From the NCBI RefSeq assembly GCF_014656395.1, contig NZ_BNCI01000002.1, forward strand, positions 930,001-994,000: DNA of 64,000 nucleotides, written 5' to 3'. Position numbers and translations under genes: made by a program. This DNA is from Kordiimonas sediminis. GTDB taxonomy: Bacteria > Pseudomonadota > Alphaproteobacteria > Sphingomonadales > Kordiimonadaceae. The notes beneath the pieces were generated by a model that had not been told where the DNA came from, made no database searches, and saw only the letters and a list, made by a program, of their open reading frames with translations. Positions within the stretch are counted from its first letter, which is position 1, and the number at the start of each line of letters is the position of its first letter. This document shows positions 57,024 to 64,000 of the stretch, piece after piece.

Positions 57024-57923
57024 CTACTTTCGGCAACATGAATTTAACAGTTCCTGCACGACCCAGTGGCGATCCGTGGCAATAATATCTGCTCCCTGCT
57101 GGAACAGGTTAAGATAGCCATCCGTATTGCCGGACAGTTCAAACTTGCGATCAAGCGCCAATGGACCAAAACCCAGGGTGCCTTGCATAACCAGCATTCC
57201 TTCACTGTGAAGACGGTCATACATTACTTTTGCCATTGGTTTCAGGCCAGCCCACGCTACAACGCGGTTCAGCGGTACTCCGCTTCCTTTGACTGCCTTT
57301 AATTCATCTGCATTTCGAATACGCACAGACAACATAATGTTTGGCGCAAGCTCATTATATGCTTTGGCTTGTTCCAGATTGTAGGTAATTGCCATGACGG
57401 AGTTACCTGCGTCAGCTTTTCTGACGACTTCCATCACAGCAGCAAAATCTGTCTCAGGTTTGATATCCAGATTTAAAATGCCCTTACCTTTAATAACCTT
57501 AAGAGCATCAAGAAGTGTCGGGACACGATAATCTGTGACTGCTCCCTCATTATCCTTTAGATATAAAGCTGACACGTCTTCCCAGCTTGCGGCAGATACA
57601 TCCCCTTCCCCGGTTGTAGTTCGGTCCAGTGTTCTGTCATGCATTAAAATCAATGTGCCATCACGAAGCGTTCTGACGTCCACTTCCATGATAGCTGGAC
57701 CATAGGTCATGGAGTTTTCAAGCGTCTCAACTGCATTTTCTGGAAAGCCCGGCATGGAACCGCCCCGGTGGGGACTGACAATTGGCTGAAAGCCATTATC
57801 ATACGACAAATAGTCCGTAAGCAGCTTGCCCTGAAAACCATTTTCAGCGGAAATACCAACAAAGCTGATTGCGCTGACGGCCAAGGCCAGTATCATAGCC
57901 GAGAATTTAATTGATAGTCGCAT
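57024..57923 (-). CDS. exported glycerophosphodiester phosphodiesterase
   Basis: The 299-residue protein has a signal peptide (cleavage near FVGISAENG) and a GDPD TIM-barrel: SPHRGGSMPGFPENAVETLE, IMEVDVRTLRDGTLILMHDR with the His-Glu-Asp catalytic set, TLDRTTTGEG, and NLDIKPETDF. It releases glycerol 3-phosphate from phospholipid headgroups in the periplasm, which could feed central metabolism together with glycerol via glpK, though the genes are far apart. Confidence 0.93.
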   Translation of the reverse strand: MRLSIKFSAMILALAVSAISFVGISAENGFQGKLLTDYLSYDNGFQPIVSPHRGGSMPGFPENAVETLENSMTYGPAIMEVDVRTLRDGTLILMHDRTLDRTTTGEGDVSAASWEDVSALYLKDNEGAVTDYRVPTLLDALKVIKGKGILNLDIKPETDFAAVMEVVRKADAGNSVMAITYNLEQAKAYNELAPNIMLSVRIRNADELKAVKGSGVPLNRVVAWAGLKPMAKVMYDRLHSEGMLVMQGTLGFGPLALDRKFELSGNTDGYLNLFQQGADIIATDRHWVVQELLNSCCRK

Positions 57924-57966
57924 GTTTCCCTCCGACGGTAATTACAGGTTTTGAAGTTACAGCCCC

Positions 57967-58770
57967 ATGAAAAAACAGCAATACGATATTTCCGATCTCC
58001 TTGAAATAATGAAAAAACTTCGGGACCCAAATGGCGGCTGCCCCTGGGATCTGGAACAAAATTTTGAGACCATAGCGCCCTATACAATTGAAGAAGCCTA
58101 CGAGGTAGATGAAGCAATCCGTGCAGGCAACATGGACGAATTAAGAGATGAACTGGGGGACTTATTGTTTCAGGCTGTATTTCATAGCCAAATGGCTACA
58201 GAAGAAGGTCATTTCACCTTTAAGGATGTTGTTAACAGTGTTAGCGAAAAAATGATCCGCCGACATCCACACGTATTTGGTGATACCGAGATAGCAAGTG
58301 CTGAAGCACAGATTTCAGCGTGGGAAGAACAAAAAGCAAAAGAACGCGCTGCTAAACAAAGTAAGTCGGTTCTTGACGGGGTAAGTATCTCCCTCCCCTC
58401 CTTGCTAAGGGCGATAAAACTTCAAAACCGCGCTGCACGGGTGGGCTTTGATTGGCCACAAACCGATCAGGTTCTGGATAAGCTATTGGAAGAATCAAAG
58501 GAACTTTTGGACGAGGTGCAACAGGGTGCCTCAAAAGACGCAATCAAAGAAGAAATGGGAGATTTATTGTTTGTTATGGCAAACTTTGCCCGGCATCTGG
58601 ATGTTGACCCGGAAGAAGCCCTGCGCGCCGCCAATGCCAAGTTTGAGCGCCGTTTCCACGGTATAGAACAAAAACTTCAAGCACAGGGGAAAACACCGAT
58701 AGATTCTTCACTTGAGGAAATGGATGCCCTGTGGAACGAAGTTAAAAAAGAAGAAAAAGCCAACACATAA
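57967..58770 (+). CDS. mazG: nucleoside triphosphate pyrophosphohydrolase MazG
   Basis: MazG hydrolyses NTPs to NMP and pyrophosphate. The 267-residue product has two MazG domains: the first with LRDPNGGCPWDLEQNFETIAP, TIEEAYEVDEAI and DELGDLLFQAVFHSQMA, the second with EESKELLDEV and EEMGDLLFVMANFARH. It converges with hflX, in the usual alphaproteobacterial order after hfq-hflX. Confidence 0.96.
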   Translation: MKKQQYDISDLLEIMKKLRDPNGGCPWDLEQNFETIAPYTIEEAYEVDEAIRAGNMDELRDELGDLLFQAVFHSQMATEEGHFTFKDVVNSVSEKMIRRHPHVFGDTEIASAEAQISAWEEQKAKERAAKQSKSVLDGVSISLPSLLRAIKLQNRAARVGFDWPQTDQVLDKLLEESKELLDEVQQGASKDAIKEEMGDLLFVMANFARHLDVDPEEALRAANAKFERRFHGIEQKLQAQGKTPIDSSLEEMDALWNEVKKEEKANT

Positions 58771-58821
58771 AATGACATAGTGAAAGCACAAGGTGACTAT
58801 TCCATGCGCTTTCACTTTGAT

Positions 58822-60159
58822 TTATTTCCGGAAACGACCCCAGGCAATAGGATCAACCGAAATCGTAAAGGTCATCCCGTCCTCACTTGCGCTTTCATCC
58901 AGAATTTTTGTATTGGCACGAATCCAGGCTTGTGTGGCGCCGTCCTCGTAAGGAACCAAAACAGTCTCAATCAAATTCTTTTCACTAAGTAGCCTGTCCA
59001 GTTCGGCTATTAAATCATCACAGCCCTCACCAGTTAAACCGCTCAGAAGAATTTTATCCTGATAACGTTCACAGTATGTGGTCAATGCCTCAAACTCTTC
59101 AGCGCCTAACAAATCCGCCTTATTCATTGCCTCCAATACCGGTGCAGAATCTTCTGCTCCAATTTCTACGCCAAGTTCGCGCAAAACACCTTCCACATCC
59201 TGTTTCTGGATTTCTGTGTCTTCGTGGCTTGCATCGCGGACATGAACAATGACATCTGCTTCCAGCACTTCTTCAAGTGTGGCGCGGAACGCTGCCACAA
59301 GCGTGGTCGGCAACTCGGAGATAAATCCAACAGTATCAGACAGAATAATCGTCCTGCCAGACGGTAGGTCAATCCGCCGCATGGTTGGATCCAGAGTGGC
59401 AAAAAGCATGTCTTCTGCCAATACCTCAGCATCAGTTACGCGGTTAAAGAGTGTAGACTTACCGGCATTCGTGTAACCAACAAGTGCTACGACAGGATAC
59501 GGTGCTTTCTGACGTCTTGCCCTGTGCAGCGTCCGCGTCCTTGTGACTTGCTCCAATTGACGACGAATTTTCGTAATCCGGTCCGTGATTATCCGCCGGT
59601 CACTCTCAATCTGGGTTTCACCAGGTCCCCCCATAAAGCCAGAACCACCTCTTTGTCGTTCAAGGTGTGTCCAGGAACGTACGAGACGTGATTTCTGGTA
59701 AACTAGGTGCGCAAGCTCAACCTGCAACTCCCCTTCTTTGGTATTGGCACGATCACCGAAAATTTCCAAAATAAGAGCAGTCCTGTCGATGACCTTTGCT
59801 TTGATACCCCGTTCAAGGTTACGTTGCTGAATTGGTGATAATTCGCAGTCGAAGATAACCAGATCAATCTCTTCTGCTTCCACCTGAAGACGCAGTTCAT
59901 CGACACGTCCAGGCCCGATAAAAGTTGCGGGCTTAATGCGCCTCAAAGGCGCTAAACTCGCTTCTACAATCTCAACATTGATTGCTTCAGCCAAGCCAAC
60001 AGCCTCTTCAAGGCGCGCGGACGGTGACCTTGCAGCCGCACTTGCTGCTGAATGATCCTGTTCGAACGGATGTATAACCAGGACACGTTGCCGTTCGACT
60101 TTATTCTGTAAATAGCCAAGGCCGTCTGTCGACCAACCACTACCTGATTGATCGCTCAT
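58822..60159 (-). CDS. hflX: ribosome-associated GTPase HflX
   Basis: The 445-residue protein has the N-terminal HflX domain (GPGRVDELRLQVEAEEIDLV, LSPIQQRNLERG), a Gly-rich linker RGGSGFMGGPGETQIESDRR, and the G domain with VALVGYTNAGKSTLFNRV, SDTVGFISELP and MNKADLLG. HflX splits stalled ribosomes under stress. It is downstream of hfq on the same strand, 38 nt apart. Confidence 0.97.
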   Translation of the reverse strand: MSDQSGSGWSTDGLGYLQNKVERQRVLVIHPFEQDHSAASAAARSPSARLEEAVGLAEAINVEIVEASLAPLRRIKPATFIGPGRVDELRLQVEAEEIDLVIFDCELSPIQQRNLERGIKAKVIDRTALILEIFGDRANTKEGELQVELAHLVYQKSRLVRSWTHLERQRGGSGFMGGPGETQIESDRRIITDRITKIRRQLEQVTRTRTLHRARRQKAPYPVVALVGYTNAGKSTLFNRVTDAEVLAEDMLFATLDPTMRRIDLPSGRTIILSDTVGFISELPTTLVAAFRATLEEVLEADVIVHVRDASHEDTEIQKQDVEGVLRELGVEIGAEDSAPVLEAMNKADLLGAEEFEALTTYCERYQDKILLSGLTGEGCDDLIAELDRLLSEKNLIETVLVPYEDGATQAWIRANTKILDESASEDGMTFTISVDPIAWGRFRK

Positions 60160-60197
60160 GAACCTTCCCCCTTGAAGGCAAAGTAATATTCAGACAA

Positions 60198-60443
60198 TCA
60201 GGCCTCGTTGTCTTTCTCAGGCTCAAAGAGAGAGAGTGGCCCACCTGGCATAATAGTAGAAATCGCATGCTTGTAGACCAGCTGCGAATGTCCATCGCGA
60301 CGCAATAACACACAAAAGTTATCAAACCAGGTAATTACACCCTGAAGTTTGACGCCGTTCACCAAAAACACCGTAATTGGCAGCTTTGATTTTCTAACAG
60401 CGTTTAAGAAGACGTCCTGAAGGTTTTGATTTTTTTCTGACAT
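60198..60443 (-). CDS. hfq: RNA chaperone Hfq
   Basis: Hfq is a hexameric Sm-like RNA chaperone for small RNAs. The 81-residue product begins [20 protein letters not shown] with Sm1 ([21 protein letters not shown]) and Sm2 ([13 protein letters not shown]) motifs. A perfect TATAAT lies on the minus strand at 60549-60544 but without a clear -35, so hfq may have its own weak promoter besides read-through from trkH. Confidence 0.98.
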   Translation of the reverse strand: MSEKNQNLQDVFLNAVRKSKLPITVFLVNGVKLQGVITWFDNFCVLLRRDGHSQLVYKHAISTIMPGGPLSLFEPEKDNEA

Positions 60444-60588
60444 GGACGGTCCGTGCCCTTTTTTATCAATTTGTTTAACACAATTATTATTTTACAAATG
60501 AACAGAAGCAGCCTTTGGAAGACCCCTGCACCATTCAAACGTAATTATATGTCAGAGAATTACAAGTTTGGCTAATATTTTTTTATAG

Positions 60589-62028
60589 TTATCTCTGCCA
60601 AAACGTTCTGGCGAGCAACGCCATGAATACTGACATCTCCACCCTGCCGAATAACATGACGAAAGACAGGATCAAATAATCCAGGTCAGCCAGACCTGAA
60701 AATCCAGCAAATGTTGGGTCAATGGACGTCGCCAGCGGGCCGGATAATGTTAGCCCTGTAAATGCGAGCACAATAGCATCCTGAAAATGCATACCGAATA
60801 CTGCGAAGACTATACAGATAAAGACCATCGCGATCATGAAGCTCCCAAAAAGAAGCCATACAGATTCAATATCCTGTTTTGCCAATCGCACGCCTGACAA
60901 TTTAATCGGCACAACACCGTGAGGATGTGCAAGCCTGCGTAGCTCACTACGTGCAAGCAAAGTCAAAACCCTAAATCGTAACTGTTTGATACCGCCGCCG
61001 GTCCCAGTAACCGTTCCGCCGATAGCCGCAAGAATGAATAAGGAAATTGAAAGAGGCAAGAGAACTCCGTCCAGTTCCAGTGTGTCCGTGACATATCCGG
61101 TGGTGGACAGGGCAGATACGGATAAGAACAAAGCGTCCCATGCCCCGTAATCGCTTTCCCCTTTTGGAAGGACCGTCAGACACATACCACCAAGCAGCGC
61201 CATAATCATAACCTGTTTGGTTTCTGTCGTCATGAAGCGTACATTTCTGGCCTGCTTTAACTTTGCATAAAAGTAATCCCAGTGCAGCGATGCCATGACC
61301 ATAAAGATCAAAACAATAATCTGTGGGCCCAGTCCTAGTACCTTATTCCCCATATCATGAGAAATGCCCGTTGTACTGATAGTCCCCATTGCCACAACCA
61401 AACTGTTAAAAGGGTCCATCCCGGATACAATAAGTAAAGTCAGGCAAATCAGCGTCACAAGAAAATAGGCCGGGACCAGGGCTCGAACAGTTGAACGCAG
61501 ACGGGCAGCCCCTGCTCCGCTGTCTCCTAACTGCAACTTGGATTTGTAAGCCTGGAGCCCCCCAGAATTTAGACTGGTCAAAATGGACAATGTCAATGCA
61601 ACGGATATCAACCCGCCACACCAGGCGATGATTGCGCGCCACAATGATTCCGCATGGGTTGCCGGTTCATCATCCGTATAGGCACTAGCCCCATTTGTTG
61701 TCAGCATGGAAATCCCCTCATAAAGGGCAGCAAACGGGCCACGGTCAAAGTGCATAAAATAAAAGGGGAAGGCAACAGCTGTGCCAATGGCTAATCCCGC
61801 CAACAACGGCAAGAATATTGACGCGACTTTCACTGGCACCCGGACTGCCGAACGAAATCCCAGGAAAAATCCTCCCCCGATAAATAGTGTCAGAACAATT
61901 GAACTACCAAAGGCAGAAGCTGCCTCTGGCTCACCTTCGACAAGCGCTACAAGAAATGGCAGAACTTCAAGTGCGGCCACTCCCAGCAACCAACAACCGA
62001 GCAGATAATAAATTCGGTTCTGCCACAT
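60589..62028 (-). CDS. trkH: Trk-type potassium transporter TrkH
   Basis: The 479-residue inner-membrane protein has four repeated pore units, with selectivity segments such as SMLTTNGASAYTD, GTISTTGISHDMGN, SALSTTGYVTD and GLTLSGPLATS. It forms the potassium-conducting part with TrkA, whose gene is directly upstream in the same unit (14 nt). Confidence 0.95.
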   Translation of the reverse strand: MWQNRIYYLLGCWLLGVAALEVLPFLVALVEGEPEAASAFGSSIVLTLFIGGGFFLGFRSAVRVPVKVASIFLPLLAGLAIGTAVAFPFYFMHFDRGPFAALYEGISMLTTNGASAYTDDEPATHAESLWRAIIAWCGGLISVALTLSILTSLNSGGLQAYKSKLQLGDSGAGAARLRSTVRALVPAYFLVTLICLTLLIVSGMDPFNSLVVAMGTISTTGISHDMGNKVLGLGPQIIVLIFMVMASLHWDYFYAKLKQARNVRFMTTETKQVMIMALLGGMCLTVLPKGESDYGAWDALFLSVSALSTTGYVTDTLELDGVLLPLSISLFILAAIGGTVTGTGGGIKQLRFRVLTLLARSELRRLAHPHGVVPIKLSGVRLAKQDIESVWLLFGSFMIAMVFICIVFAVFGMHFQDAIVLAFTGLTLSGPLATSIDPTFAGFSGLADLDYLILSFVMLFGRVEMSVFMALLARTFWQR

Positions 62029-62042
62029 GGGCCAAAGGTCCT

Positions 62043-63419
62043 TTAGAAGATATCTGCGCGTGCGGAAAAGAGCTGTTCAATTTTACGCACAGCTTCGGAC
62101 ATAGCCAGAATGATAACTCTGTCATCTGGCTCCAGAACGGTTTCAGGTAACGGCACTAGTATCTCATCGCCTCGAACTATCAGTCCAAACTTCGCAGAAC
62201 TGGACAATCGCAATTCCGAAATCTGTTTACCGGCAACCTCAGATGCTTCCATAACTTCTGCTTCAATAATTTCAGCCTGTCCTTCACAGATAGAGTGCAA
62301 ATCACGAATCCGGCCCCGCCTAACATGGCGGATGATAGAGGAAACAGTCGTCTCCCGCGGGTCAAGGGCAACATCAATACCTAGCGAGCCAACAAGCGAT
62401 GAGTAAACAGGATTATTCATCAAGGTTATGGCGCGCTGTGCCCCTGCTCGCTTACCCAAGAGTGAAGCAAGAATGTTAACCTCGTCATCATTAGCCACCG
62501 CAACAATCGTTTCTGTTTGGGCCATATTGGCTTCGTTCAGGATATCTCTATCCAATGCGTCGCCATTGATAACCACCGTTTTACTCAGATGCTCTGCAAG
62601 GCTTTCAGCGCGTTCGCGGCATTCCTCGATAATTTTTAAATTGGAAACAGAGGGCCTGCCTTCCAGTTTTTCAGCCAAGAACAGGCCAACATTCCCTCCA
62701 CCGATAATCACAATTCGGTGCGCAGCCTGCTCCTCATGACCGAATACCGCCATCGCACGTGCGGTGGTAGATTCTTCCACGGCAATATAAATGGAATCAC
62801 CCGCCTGCAACTGATCATCACTTCTGGGGACAAAAATCTTTTCTTTACGAACAACCGCTAAAACCGTGGTTTTCAGGTTTGGAAATAATTCAGTCAGCTG
62901 TCTAAGTGGTGTGTCAATTACAGGACAGTCATCATCCAGCTCTAGTCCAATGGCGCGAACCCGGCCTTCTGCAAATGGCAACATATTAAAGGCACCCGGA
63001 ACTTCCAGGCGTCTACACATTGCCTCAGCTACTTCCATCTCTGGTGAGATGATTACATCAATTGGCAAATTTTCCCGAGAGTATAAATCCCGCCACTTAT
63101 CCCTGAGGTATGCCTGATTTCTAATCCGGGCGACTTTTGTTGGCACCCTGAAAAGAGAATGAGCAATCTGACAGGAAATCATATTCACTTCATCAGAAAG
63201 AGTAACCGCTACTAATAGTTCACTATCAACAGCCCCTGCCCGGTCAAGCATCTCCGGATCAGCCGCGTTACCGACAAGCCCCTGAACATCCAGTGACTCG
63301 CTAATCTTACGAACCAGCTCAGGTGACTGATCAATCACGGTGACATCATTTTTCTGCGCGGCAAGATGTCTCGCGATATTAAAGCCGACCTGACCAGCAC
63401 CACAAACAATTACCTTCAT
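62043..63419 (-). CDS. trkA: Trk potassium uptake regulator TrkA
   Basis: The 458-residue cytosolic protein has two repeats of RCK_N and RCK_C: the first with VIVCGAGQVGFNIARHLAAQ, the second with IVIIGGGNVGLFLAEKLEGR. It gates TrkH by binding NAD(H) or ATP. It starts 3 nt after the ntrX stop and precedes trkH. Confidence 0.97.
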   Translation of the reverse strand: MKVIVCGAGQVGFNIARHLAAQKNDVTVIDQSPELVRKISESLDVQGLVGNAADPEMLDRAGAVDSELLVAVTLSDEVNMISCQIAHSLFRVPTKVARIRNQAYLRDKWRDLYSRENLPIDVIISPEMEVAEAMCRRLEVPGAFNMLPFAEGRVRAIGLELDDDCPVIDTPLRQLTELFPNLKTTVLAVVRKEKIFVPRSDDQLQAGDSIYIAVEESTTARAMAVFGHEEQAAHRIVIIGGGNVGLFLAEKLEGRPSVSNLKIIEECRERAESLAEHLSKTVVINGDALDRDILNEANMAQTETIVAVANDDEVNILASLLGKRAGAQRAITLMNNPVYSSLVGSLGIDVALDPRETTVSSIIRHVRRGRIRDLHSICEGQAEIIEAEVMEASEVAGKQISELRLSSSAKFGLIVRGDEILVPLPETVLEPDDRVIILAMSEAVRKIEQLFSARADIF

Positions 63420-63422
63420 GTC

Positions 63423-63998
63423 TTAGGATCCTTCTTCCTCGGACTTGGTGTTCCCGTTAATACCAAGGGACTTCAGTTTGCGGTGGAGGGCAGAACGCTC
63501 CATTCCTATGAACGAAGCTGTCCGCGATATATTACCGCTGAAACGATTGATTTGTAATTTCAGATACTCTCGCTCGAAGGCTTCACGGGCCTCTCTCAGC
63601 GGAGTACTCATAATAACATTATCACCACTGTTATGTAGCATATCATTAGAATCACTACTTATTTCCCGTGGCAACTGATCAGCCTTAATCTCTTCGTCGC
63701 TGGATTCCCCGCTCATAATAACAATCCGTTCGACAATATTTTTCAACTGTCGAACGTTCCCTGGCCAGGAATAGGATTGCAGGGCTGCAATAGCGTCTTC
63801 TGATAGTTTCCGGAGAGGACGGCCCGTAGCCTCTGAAAGTTTGGTCATAAAATGATCAACCAGCTGTGGGATATCTTCACGCCGCTCGGACAGGGCGGGC
63901 ATGGACAGTGGCACAACATTTAATCGGTGGTACAAGTCCTCTCTGAACTTGCCCTCTTCGACCATCTCCTGCAGATCGCGGGATGTTGCAGAGACAAC
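63423..63998 (-). CDS. ntrX: NtrX-type sigma54 response regulator, C-terminal part
   Basis: The fragment covers the end of the AAA+ sigma54-activation domain (GKFREDLYHRLNVVPL, ALSERREDIPQLVDHF, YSWPGNVRQLKNIVER) and a Fis-type helix-turn-helix (GNISRTASFIGMERSALHRK) at the C-terminus. The receiver domain and start lie beyond the window's right edge; the frame is open to 63998. Order ntrX-trkA-trkH-hfq is standard for Alphaproteobacteria and supports NtrX over NtrC. Confidence 0.93.
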   Translation of the reverse strand, partial: VVSATSRDLQEMVEEGKFREDLYHRLNVVPLSMPALSERREDIPQLVDHFMTKLSEATGRPLRKLSEDAIAALQSYSWPGNVRQLKNIVERIVIMSGESSDEEIKADQLPREISSDSNDMLHNSGDNVIMSTPLREAREAFEREYLKLQINRFSGNISRTASFIGMERSALHRKLKSLGINGNTKSEEEGS

Positions 63999-64000
63999 CC

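Overview
This window reads as a contiguous piece of an alphaproteobacterial chromosome, with moderate-to-low GC judged by eye and no sign of phage, plasmid, insertion sequence, integron or CRISPR. The strongest taxonomic pointers are the right-hand order ntrX-trkA-trkH-hfq-hflX-mazG, the mltB/rlpA/dacA/tmk/holB/metG/tatD/MBL order, a Cox15-type heme A synthase, a PEP-CTERM protein with the PEPATW-type tail, and CtrA-like TTAA-N7-TTAA boxes. I cannot name a genus. A marine order such as Kordiimonadales or Emcibacterales would fit, but that is inference.

Layout. 1-8.7 kb: end of an ABC permease, ctaA, cutA, a coupled minus-strand pair (reductase and membrane nitrilase-like protein), the rplM-rpsI ribosomal operon with a clear promoter and terminator, a PAS_5-like protein, DUF4399, a CHMI-like tautomerase and an M28 peptidase. 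8.7-17 kb: a DsbD/ScsB-type thiol reductase coupled to a redoxin, an orphan motA, argC, a gamma-carbonic anhydrase, sodB, a PuuD-like membrane protein, a squalene/phytoene synthase-family protein and a 59-codon small gene. 17-29 kb: a TadD-like TPR lipoprotein, chorismate mutase, a DksA-like protein, glpK, an OprO/P-like porin, a PepSY protein and two very large tandem Asp-box (BNR/sortilin-like) exported proteins. 29-43 kb: a di-iron ferritin-like protein, amtB-glnK, a PLP enzyme, a GST, tRNA-Ser, gyrA, LysE, coaD, cyclophilin, queA-tgt, a secreted alpha/beta hydrolase and tRNA-Lys. 43-53 kb: a PEP-CTERM protein, then a long plus-strand run for envelope (mltB, rlpA, dacA) and replication/translation (tmk, holB, metG), ending in TatD and MBL hydrolases and a membrane aspartic protease. 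53-64 kb: an orphan Tat-exported molybdopterin subunit, a DUF805 gene without a recognisable start codon, a 7-TM protein, GDPD, mazG, and the minus-strand hflX-hfq-trkH-trkA-ntrX series.

Most of the content is housekeeping. Translational coupling is common: ctaA/cutA, dsbD/redoxin, queA/tgt, tmk/holB, tatD/MBL and reductase/nitrilase overlap by 1-11 nt. I did not find a convincing new multi-gene system. The items most worth following are regulatory or small-scale: a perfect 22-bp palindrome before argC, three TTAA boxes at exact 11-bp spacing near the PEP-CTERM gene, the 59-aa gene with strong RBS and terminator, the start-less DUF805 gene, a metal-ligand substitution in the M28 peptidase, an insertion in ArgC, and the tandem giant Asp-box pair.
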